Source: Kribbella steppae (GTDB lineage: Bacteria > Actinomycetota > Actinomycetes > Propionibacteriales > Kribbellaceae). Taken from it: 64,000 nucleotides of DNA. Location of the stretch: positions 62,001-126,000 of the forward strand of contig NZ_SLWN01000010.1 in NCBI RefSeq assembly GCF_004342025.1. The letters run 5' to 3'. A program made the position numbers and the translations under genes. Below are positions 21,771-28,942 of the stretch, in pieces. Position 1 is the stretch's first letter, and the number at the start of each line of letters is the position of its first letter. The notes under the pieces are model-generated. The model searched no databases. It was not told the DNA's origin and was given only the letters and a program-made list of their open reading frames with translations.

Positions 21771-23284
21771 ACGGTCTCGAACCCGGCCATCATCGCCATG
21801 TCCTCGTGCTCGAGGTTGTGGCAGTGGATCAGGTACTTGCCCTTGTGGGCGGTGAACTTGACCAGCACCTCGACCACCTCCGCCGGCCGGATGTCCACGG
21901 TGTCCTTCCAGCCGGCGTCGTACGGGCCGAGGTCCTTGCCGCGGCGGCTCAGCACCTGGAACGGCGCGAGGTGGACGTGCACCGGGTGGTGGACATCGGT
22001 CACGAAGGTCCAGATCTCGTACTGGTCGAGCTTCACCTGGGCCTGCATCACCACCGGATCGAACGCCTTCCCATTGATCGTCCACCCCTTGTGGCCGCCG
22101 GCGTCACCACGGCTGAACTTCCACTTCCGCCGTACGGCGCCCGCCGGCTTCGGCAGGACGGCGTACGACGAGAGCTTGGCCGGGATGCGGCTGTCGTCGG
22201 TGGCCTTCCTGGCGACCTTGAACCGCAGGACGTTGGCGTTGCCGTCCAGCTTGTTGACCAGCGTGACCTCGTCGCCGGGCTGGTACTGGGAGAAGTCCAC
22301 GATCACGTCGAAGCGTTCGGCCGGCGCGATCACCAGGGTGGCGTGCTCGACCGGTGCGTCGAGCAGTCCGCCGTCGCTGCCGATCTGGACGAACTTCGCC
22401 GGACCCTTGTCGAACGCCAGCTCGTAGCGACGCGCGTTGGCGGCGTTCAGGATCCGGAAGCGGTAGCGGACCGCGTCCACCTCATGCACCGGCCACGGCG
22501 CGCCGTTGACCAGTGTCACGTCGGCGACGACACCTTCCATGTACGCCGACTCGACACCGGGCCGGTCCTTCGCGGCCGGGTAAAGGAACGAGCCGTCCTC
22601 CGCGAACGCTCGGTCCGCGATGACGAGCGGGATCTCGCGATCGCCTGCTGGTAAGGGCAAACGGTCCTCTTCGTCGTCGCGGATGATGTGGAAGCCGAAG
22701 AGGCCGCGGTAGACCTGGGGAGCGGTGTAGTCCATCCGGTGGTCGTGGTACCAGAGTGTCGCGGCCCGCTGCGTGTTCGGATACGTGTAGACGCGGCTGC
22801 CCGTTTTCACGTCGCCACCGGTCATGTTGTGGTGGCCGCCGTGGCCCTGGTGGTCGCCAGGCGGCATGAGCAGGTCCAGCGGCCAGCCGTCACTCGCAGC
22901 CGGGGTGTGACCGCCGTGCAGGTGTACGGCGGTCGGTACTTCGAGCTGGTTGACCTGCTCGATCACAGTGGTCCGCCCACTCCGTACGTCGAACGTCGGG
23001 CCGGGCAGGAGGCCGTCGTACCCGAGGACCTCGGTCTTGAGGCCGGGGAGGATTTCCAGGCTCGCCTTCCGCTGTACGACGCGGTAGTAGTCGGCTCGCG
23101 CGTCGGTGCGGACCGGCTTCTTCACCGGCGGGATCGGGAGCGGGACCTGGAACGGCTCGGGCAGCTTGGCCTGGCTGCGTAGGAGCTCTCCGGCCTGTGA
23201 CGGCGACGGGTCGAGACCGCAGTTGGTCAGTGTGAGGGCGGCACCGGTGCCGCCGGCAACGGCTAGGAAACCACGGCGGGACAT
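21767..23284 (-). CDS. Multicopper oxidase with Tat signal
   Basis: ATG 23284 opens with MSRRGFLAVAGG, a twin-arginine signal followed by a lipobox-like LTNC. The 505-residue enzyme has three cupredoxin domains and all copper motifs: VHLHGGH, WYHDHRM, HPVHVHLAP and the terminal HCHNLEHEDMAMM, which supplies type-1 copper ligands including Met. It resembles CotA/bilirubin-oxidase-type laccases. It would oxidise phenols or metals outside the membrane with O2. It is 2 bases from the preceding membrane-protein gene, forming an operon with two DoxX-sized membrane proteins that may donate electrons or anchor it. Confidence 0.95.
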   Translation of the reverse strand: MSRRGFLAVAGGTGAALTLTNCGLDPSPSQAGELLRSQAKLPEPFQVPLPIPPVKKPVRTDARADYYRVVQRKASLEILPGLKTEVLGYDGLLPGPTFDVRSGRTTVIEQVNQLEVPTAVHLHGGHTPAASDGWPLDLLMPPGDHQGHGGHHNMTGGDVKTGSRVYTYPNTQRAATLWYHDHRMDYTAPQVYRGLFGFHIIRDDEEDRLPLPAGDREIPLVIADRAFAEDGSFLYPAAKDRPGVESAYMEGVVADVTLVNGAPWPVHEVDAVRYRFRILNAANARRYELAFDKGPAKFVQIGSDGGLLDAPVEHATLVIAPAERFDVIVDFSQYQPGDEVTLVNKLDGNANVLRFKVARKATDDSRIPAKLSSYAVLPKPAGAVRRKWKFSRGDAGGHKGWTINGKAFDPVVMQAQVKLDQYEIWTFVTDVHHPVHVHLAPFQVLSRRGKDLGPYDAGWKDTVDIRPAEVVEVLVKFTAHKGKYLIHCHNLEHEDMAMMAGFETV

Positions 23285-23286
23285 CT

Positions 23287-23715
23287 TCACTGGGAGGGCT
23301 CCTTCCGGCTGCGGCGTGCGGCGGGGCGGAACGACCAGACGGTCATCCACACGACTGCGACGACAATCGCCGTACCGAGGGGGACATGGACGGCGAAGTT
23401 CTGCAGGTAGCCGTAGGTCAGCTGGACGAACTCGGCCACGAACAGGACGACGGACAGCAGCAGCGGCCAGATGCGGCCGCCGCCGACGAGCCAGTAGAAG
23501 AACGCGGCGACGAACTGGATCATCGACACCATCCACAGCGTCGACCCGATCGGGCCGTGGACGTTCATCGCGTCGACGTCACCGGACAGGAAGTACCCGG
23601 CCAGGATCGGCTGCGCCACCACCAGGCCCGCGTGCAGCAGCAGGGTGATCCGCAACGCCCACAACGACCCGCGTGGGCGACGGACTCGTCGCTCGGCGGC
23701 GACCGGCGCCGTCAT
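23287..23715 (-). CDS. Four-helix membrane protein upstream of the multicopper oxidase
   Basis: The 142-residue protein starts at an ATGA overlap. It has a basic N-terminus then four membrane helices (about 21-41, 58-78, 81-98 and 106-126). It shares QPILAG in helix 1 and VPLGTAIV in the last helix with the gene before it (QPILAG, IPLGIALV), so the two are paralogues. Function unknown; operon context suggests a role with the copper oxidase. Confidence 0.85.
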   Translation of the reverse strand: MTAPVAAERRVRRPRGSLWALRITLLLHAGLVVAQPILAGYFLSGDVDAMNVHGPIGSTLWMVSMIQFVAAFFYWLVGGGRIWPLLLSVVLFVAEFVQLTYGYLQNFAVHVPLGTAIVVAVVWMTVWSFRPAARRSRKEPSQ

Positions 23716-24110
23716 GACGCGACCTCCGTGCGCCGGCGCCGGGGACTGCTCGCCGGCTGGGCGGCGGTGAAGGTCCAGAACGCGAACGCCACCGAGGCGG
23801 CGACGAGGGCGATACCGAGCGGGATATGCAGGGCGAGCTGGCGGCTGTAGCCCATGCCGACCTGGAATCCCTCGCCGAGCACGATCAGCAAGGTCACGAC
23901 CGGGGCGAGCAGGCGACCGCCGGAACGCCACCAGATCGTTGCCACGAGCAACTGGAACAGGCCGGTGACGGTGACTGCGAGGCCGAGCGGCTCGTGGATC
24001 CGCAGGGCGCCACCGGAACCGTTCAGGTAGATGCCCGCCAGGATCGGCTGCAGGCAGACCGCGATTGCGTGGGTCGCGGCAACCAGCCGGAGGGCGGCAA
24101 GGGACTTCAT
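23712..24110 (-). CDS. Four-helix membrane protein, paralogue, first gene of the oxidase operon
   Basis: I use ATG 24110 (MKSLAALRLVAATH); a TTG at 24122 would add four residues. The 132-residue product has four hydrophobic helices and a basic tail, and resembles its downstream neighbour. The start codon lies inside a 33-bp dyad, so translation or transcription is likely regulated there. Confidence 0.83.
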   Translation of the reverse strand: MKSLAALRLVAATHAIAVCLQPILAGIYLNGSGGALRIHEPLGLAVTVTGLFQLLVATIWWRSGGRLLAPVVTLLIVLGEGFQVGMGYSRQLALHIPLGIALVAASVAFAFWTFTAAQPASSPRRRRTEVAS

Positions 24111-24143
24111 GTAGACAGACAATAGTAGTCTGGCTACATGTAG
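24108..24143. promoter_or_regulatory. Operator-like dyad at the start of the oxidase operon
   Basis: CATGTAGACAGAC (24108-24120) and GTCTGGCTACATG (24128-24140) are inverted copies with one mismatch around a 7-base centre. The right arm also extends to the perfect palindrome CTACATGTAG (24134-24143). The left arm includes the ATG of the first membrane-protein gene. The regulator is not identified. Confidence 0.7.
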
Positions 24144-24215
24144 GGCAATCAGGTATCTCCCTGGGGCGCGCTCAGGTGCGCCCCGGGGGTGCGGGTGCAG
24201 GCTTCCGGAGGGCTG

Positions 24216-24293
24216 GTCAGGCTTCCCGACGAGTAGTCAGGCTTCGGGCGAGTGGTCAGGCTTTGGGCGAGTGGTCAGGCTTCCGGGCGAGTG
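24216..24293. repeat. Four tandem 19-20-bp repeats
   Basis: The units are 24216-24235, 24236-24254, 24255-24273 and 24274-24293, each reading approximately GTCAGGCTTCGGGCGAGTG. A partial fifth lies upstream at about 24195-24215 and the start of another overlaps the stop codon of the gene at 24295. This minisatellite lies in the 3' untranslated region of that gene. Confidence 0.88.
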
Positions 24294-24294
24294 G

Positions 24295-24639
24295 TCAGGT
24301 GAGGTGGCCGAGGGGTGCGACGGTGATGCCTGCGCGTTCGCAGACCCAGTGCGGGTCGGGGCCGAGCTCGGGCTCGATCCGGAGCTCGTGGTCGTTGAGG
24401 TCGTCGCACGCCGTACAGCGCGGCCAGCGAACGCGGGAGTCGACCAGCCGGTCCTGGACGTCCTGCGCGACCAGGCCGGCGATGTGCTCGGCGCCGTCCG
24501 GCCACTGGTCCAGCCACCACTGCCGGCCGGCCACCGCGTCCTCGAGTACCGACACCATCACCGCATCGTCGAATCCCCGCGCAGCCAGGTCGTGCAGGAC
24601 CATGGCGCGGGCGGTCAGCAACACCCCGGGCTCATTCAT
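24295..24639 (-). CDS. Small cytosolic protein of unknown function with a C-x2-C pair
   Basis: The 114-residue protein has helical character (about 5-70) and a C-terminal segment with CTAC and a later Cys (WVCERAG), which might form a metal site. Composition is normal for a real gene. No family is recognised. The coding end coincides with tandem repeats and the upstream side faces the strong hairpin at 24734-24772. Confidence 0.7.
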   Translation of the reverse strand: MNEPGVLLTARAMVLHDLAARGFDDAVMVSVLEDAVAGRQWWLDQWPDGAEHIAGLVAQDVQDRLVDSRVRWPRCTACDDLNDHELRIEPELGPDPHWVCERAGITVAPLGHLT

Positions 24640-24717
24640 CGCCCTTCAGGGTGCCACGCCGTACCGACAAAACCCCACGCCACGGCCGAGGCGACCTCGG
24701 TCTGCGGCCATTTGAGC

Positions 24718-24788
24718 GGATAACCACCGAAGTGGCCGGTTCTCCCCCCGTGTTCGGAGGGGAGAACCGGCCAGGTGAAGGGTTATCC
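24718..24788 (-). terminator. Strong hairpin terminator with nested repeats
   Basis: A perfect 14-bp stem (24734-24747 with 24759-24772) around an 11-base loop is enclosed by a second inverted pair, GGATAACC (24718-24725) and GGTTATCC (24781-24788). A direct repeat CCACCGAA(G/A)TGG occurs at 24724-24735 and 24787-24798. It starts just after the stop of the small gene at 24799 and probably ends its transcript. Confidence 0.75.
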
Positions 24789-24798
24789 ACCGAAATGG

Positions 24799-25017
24799 TC
24801 AGCTGGCGGTGCAGGCCGGGGTGGGGTCGATGCGGTCGGCGAGGCGGAGCTCGCGTTCGGCAGCGGTCCGCAGTACGGCGCTGATCCGGGAGCGGACCGT
24901 GAGGGTGCGGCGCGGGGCCGGCTCGTCGTGCGGCTGCTGCGGAGCGTTCGGAAGAGCCGACTGCGCCAGGTTGCGAGCGTTCTCTACTGCGGTGTTGCCG
25001 GCGATGAAGTACGTCAT
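24799..25017 (-). CDS. Small hydrophilic protein of unknown function
   Basis: The 72-residue ORF is preceded by a clear ribosome site (GGAAGGGAG) and followed by a strong hairpin, which together support expression. The peptide starts MTYFIAGNTAVENARNLAQSAL and continues with a basic helical part. No signal peptide or membrane helix and no recognised family. It lies 116 bases downstream of the LacI-type gene and may share its transcript. Confidence 0.6.
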   Translation of the reverse strand: MTYFIAGNTAVENARNLAQSALPNAPQQPHDEPAPRRTLTVRSRISAVLRTAAERELRLADRIDPTPACTAS

Positions 25018-25133
25018 GGTTCTGCTCCCTTCCTGAGAGCGTGTTCGGTCGGCCGGCGGCCGGTCGGCCGTCGGAGGTCGTGGTTGATCAGCCCAGGCAC
25101 CCTGAGGCGGGTCCTAGGTGTTCTGTGTGGTTG

Positions 25134-26168
25134 TCAGCGTTTCGGTGCGGGCCCGCTGCTGGCGCGGACGATCAGTTCGGTGGGCATCAGGACCTGGCGT
25201 TCGGTGGTGGCCGGGTCGAGCAGGATCCGGCCGACGATGCGGCCCTTGTCCGTGATCGGCTGGCGGATCGTGGTCAGTCCGGCCGGCTCGGCGGCCGGGA
25301 TGTCGTCGAATCCGGCCACGGTCAGATCCCTGCCGGGAGTCAGTCCGCGGACCTTCATCGCCTCCATCGCGCCGAGCGCCTGCACGTCGCTCAGCCCGAC
25401 GATCGCGGTCGGCCGGTCCTGGGAGTCGAGGACGTACTCGGCTCCCTTGCGACCGGAGTTGAAGGAGTTGTAACCGCCGGAGACGATCCGCATCTGGGCA
25501 TCCGGCATCGTCTTCTCCAGGCCTTGGATCCGCGACTCGCAGTCGCTGCAACCGACCTCGTCGAAGGACAGCTCCACCGCCCCGTCCTTCGCCTCGGGCT
25601 TGTCGACCAGGACGACGATGTCGCGGTGGCCGAGCCGGGTCAGGTGCTGACCGAGCTTCGCGGCCGCCTCGACCTCGTCGATCGCGACCCAGGACAGGTC
25701 CGCGTGGTCGCCGCGATCGGTCGAGACCGCCGGGATGCCGCGCGCGGTGAGGATGTCCACGGCCGGGTGGTCGCCCGGTACGCAGAAGATCGCCGCCGCG
25801 TCGATGGCCGCCTGCTGCACCGCGTTGCTGCCGCCGACGATGTCGGCCGAGCTGAGCGGCATCAGTAGCAGGCTGGTGCTGAACTCCTCGGCGACCTCAG
25901 CCAGTCCGGCCAGGAATCCGACCGCGTACGGGTCCGAGAACGCGTACGCCAGCTTGTCGGTGAACAGCACCCCGATCGCGCCGGCCTTGCCGCTCCGTAG
26001 CGCCCGTGCGGACGCGTCGGGACCGGCGTAGCCGAGCTCCTGGGCCGTGGCCATGATCCGCTCGCGCAGCGCGGCGGACAGCTGGTCCGGCTTGTTGTAG
26101 GCGTTGGAGACGGTCGACGGGGACACCCCGACGGCCTGCGCCACGGTCTTGAGCGTGACTCCCGCCAT
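25134..26168 (-). CDS. LacI-family transcriptional repressor
   Basis: The 344-residue protein has the LacI HTH at the N-terminus (VTLKTVAQAVGVSPSTVSNAYNKPDQLS), the hinge (AGPDASARALRSGKAGAIGVLF) and a periplasmic-binding-like effector domain. The effector is probably a sugar but cannot be specified. It likely binds the nested palindrome 27 bp upstream of its own start and thereby controls itself and perhaps the divergent cutC transcript. No transporter or catabolic gene is adjacent. Confidence 0.95.
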   Translation of the reverse strand: MAGVTLKTVAQAVGVSPSTVSNAYNKPDQLSAALRERIMATAQELGYAGPDASARALRSGKAGAIGVLFTDKLAYAFSDPYAVGFLAGLAEVAEEFSTSLLLMPLSSADIVGGSNAVQQAAIDAAAIFCVPGDHPAVDILTARGIPAVSTDRGDHADLSWVAIDEVEAAAKLGQHLTRLGHRDIVVLVDKPEAKDGAVELSFDEVGCSDCESRIQGLEKTMPDAQMRIVSGGYNSFNSGRKGAEYVLDSQDRPTAIVGLSDVQALGAMEAMKVRGLTPGRDLTVAGFDDIPAAEPAGLTTIRQPITDKGRIVGRILLDPATTERQVLMPTELIVRASSGPAPKR

Positions 26169-26194
26169 CTCTCGTCTCCTCTCCTTCTGACTGC

Positions 26195-26240
26195 CTTCTG
26201 TATCGATCTTCTAGATCGATCTAGAAAAACGATACAGAAG
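26195..26240. promoter_or_regulatory. Nested palindromic operator upstream of the LacI-type gene
   Basis: An 18-bp perfect palindrome, TTCTAGATCGATCTAGAA (26209-26226), is enclosed by a second perfect pair of arms, CTTCTGTATCG (26195-26205) and CGATACAGAAG (26230-26240). The region is AT-rich against its surroundings. Position and symmetry fit a LacI-family operator, possibly with two dimer sites. Confidence 0.85.
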
Positions 26241-26272
26241 ACCTCTGGGGAGTGCAAGAGGGTATTTCTCGC

Positions 26273-26380
26273 GGTGCCGGGACCGAAGGACAGGAGGTAC
26301 TGCTGCTGAGGCTGGCGCGAGGGGAGCGCCCAGGCGGGGCGCGGACGCCGGCCAGTGAATACCTCCTGTCGTTCGGCACC
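26273..26380 (+). repeat. Long imperfect hairpin in the cutC leader
   Basis: CGAAGGACAGGAGGTA (26284-26299) pairs with 26360-26375 (15 of 16), and outer GGTGCC (26273-26278) pairs with GGCACC (26375-26380). The 5' arm contains a perfect AGGAGGT ribosome-binding sequence with no start codon after it. The structure ends 21 bases before the cutC ATG. Confidence 0.7.
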
Positions 26381-26401
26381 TCATGCGGGATGATGGCGGG
26401 C

Positions 26402-27115
26402 ATGGGGTCGTTGCTGGAGGTCATCGCGCTGCATCCGGCGGATGCGGAGGCTGCACAAGAGGGTGGGGCGGACCGGCTCGAGCTGTGCGCGTCGATGGAG
26501 GCGGATGGGTTGTCGCCGTCGGTGTCGACGGTCAGTGCGATCCGGCGCTCGACCGATCTGCCGCTCCGGGTGATGCTGCGGCTGTCCGACTCCTTCACCA
26601 CCAACGGCGCCGAGCTCAACCGGCTGACCGCGATGGCGCAGTCCTACCTTTCTGCCGGCGCGGATGGGTTCGTGTTCGGCTTCCTGACGCCGGACAACGA
26701 GGTGGACGTCGAGTCGGTGGCCGCGCTGGCCAGCACGTTCGCCAGTACGCCGTGGACCTTTCACCGGGCGATAGACGCGGTATTGGAGCAGCGGGCTGCT
26801 TGGCGTGCGCTGCGGACGCTGCCGGGTCTGGACTGTGTACTGACGGCCGGGTCGTCGCTCGGGGTTGGCACCGGACTGGATGACCTGTGCAAGCTGGCCA
26901 AGGATGATCCGGCAGTGGCGAAGGTGATGATGACGGGCGGCTCGTTGCAACCGGAGCATGTGCCCTGGCTGTACCAGAGCGGCGTACGGCGCTTCCACGT
27001 CGGCTCGTCGGTCCGCCAGGACGGCTCGTGGACGAAGGCGTACGTGAACTCGCGCTTCGTCCGGTCCTGGCGCAACCTGCTCGACGCCCAGGACAGCCGG
27101 GACTCCGACGCGTGA
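26402..27115 (+). CDS. cutC: CutC family copper homeostasis protein
   Basis: ATG 26402 is chosen by family alignment (LLEVIALHPADAEAAQEGGADRLELCASMEADGLSPS); the in-frame ORF upstream is not protein-like and ATGs at 26390 and 26393 are possible. The 237-residue TIM barrel shows PFTFHRAID-like (WTFHRAIDA), DCVLTAGSSLGV and MTGGSLQPEHV segments. CutC was named for copper tolerance, but the true enzymatic role is debated. Its stop overlaps the GTG of the DUF4031 gene. Confidence 0.93.
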   Translation: MGSLLEVIALHPADAEAAQEGGADRLELCASMEADGLSPSVSTVSAIRRSTDLPLRVMLRLSDSFTTNGAELNRLTAMAQSYLSAGADGFVFGFLTPDNEVDVESVAALASTFASTPWTFHRAIDAVLEQRAAWRALRTLPGLDCVLTAGSSLGVGTGLDDLCKLAKDDPAVAKVMMTGGSLQPEHVPWLYQSGVRRFHVGSSVRQDGSWTKAYVNSRFVRSWRNLLDAQDSRDSDA

Positions 27116-27375
27116 TCCTGATCGACCCACCGGCCTGGCCCGCCTGGAACAGAGTCTGGTCCCACCTGGTCAGTGACGAGTCGTACCACGAGCTGCACGC
27201 GTTCGCCCGGGCAGCAGGTATCCCGGCCCGCGGCTTCGACCGCGACCACTACGACGTCCCCAGCGACCGCTACGACGACCTCATCGCCGCCGGTGCCGTC
27301 CCCGTCTCGAGCCGTGAACTCGTCCGCCGTATCACCGCCGCCGGCCTCAGACAACGCAAACGGCACAGTGCCTAG
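27112..27375 (+). CDS. DUF4031 domain protein
   Basis: The GTG at 27112 overlaps the cutC stop (GTGA). The 87-residue protein is the complete DUF4031 domain: ILIDPPAWPAW, WSHLVSDESYHELHAFA, FDRDHYDVPSDRYDDLIAAGAVPVSSRELVRRI. Function unknown. A strong hairpin follows 9 bases after the stop. Confidence 0.92.
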   Translation: MILIDPPAWPAWNRVWSHLVSDESYHELHAFARAAGIPARGFDRDHYDVPSDRYDDLIAAGAVPVSSRELVRRITAAGLRQRKRHSA

Positions 27376-27383
27376 GACATGAA

Positions 27384-27417
27384 CAAGCGCCCGGATCCTG
27401 GTGGATCCGGGCGCTTG
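27384..27417. terminator. Bidirectional terminator between DUF4031 and tuf-like genes
   Basis: A perfect 15-bp stem (27384-27398 with 27403-27417) closes a 4-base loop, TGGT. It lies 9 bases past the DUF4031 stop and 3 bases past the tuf-like stop, so it can serve both convergent transcripts. Confidence 0.88.
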
Positions 27418-27419
27418 GG

Positions 27420-28607
<1,188 letters not shown>

Positions 28608-28942
28608 GACTGATTCCTTTGCGTGTCAGAAGATTCGATCGAGCCAGGACCCCCGGCTCCTTCCGCAGCGCTGTCACCGCAGGGGAGGGGGCCGGTGAGC
28701 GGTCCACCCTCCTCCGCGGGTCCTGGTCAGCAGGAAGAGGGTCGGCTTCGCGCGCCGGTGAACAGATCTGAATCGACTGACGCCGCCCACGTGGGAGCGC
28801 CCGTCAGGCCGGTGCCTGACAGGTCGTACTCGAAAACCACGCGGAACATGTGCATCACGGTAGGGATCAACGCTGCCGTCGGCAACGGAATTCCCGCGCT
28901 GTGCGCGGGGAGAAGAAGGAGGTCGCGGTGAGGGAGTGAGGA
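28608..28942. other. 335-bp upstream region of the tuf-like gene
   Basis: It contains no convincing gene. A 102-codon plus-strand ORF is low-complexity and lacks conserved features. Hairpins are GTCAGGC-CGGT-GCCTGAC at 28803-28820 and the terminator stem at 28893-28909. The long leader, if transcribed with tuf, is unusually structured. A minus-strand AAAGGA precedes the tuf ATG. I see no clear -35/-10 pair. Confidence 0.5.
28893..28909 (-). terminator. Hairpin downstream of the HD/beta-propeller gene
   Basis: CCCGCGC and GCGCGGG pair around a 3-base loop, 34-50 bases past the stop of the gene at 28943. The wider sequence resembles a type I-E CRISPR repeat, but there is only one copy. Confidence 0.5.

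Noticed and set aside
28885..28913. CRISPR-repeat-like sequence (GC-rich hairpin followed by AATTCCG)
   Set aside because: It resembles a type I-E repeat in outline, but only one copy exists, with no spacers or cas genes nearby. Its position after a stop codon fits a terminator.
28623..28931. 102-codon plus-strand ORF upstream of the tuf-like gene
   Set aside because: Low-complexity Pro/Gly/Arg composition, no ribosome site, no recognisable motif; probably the shadow of structured leader DNA.
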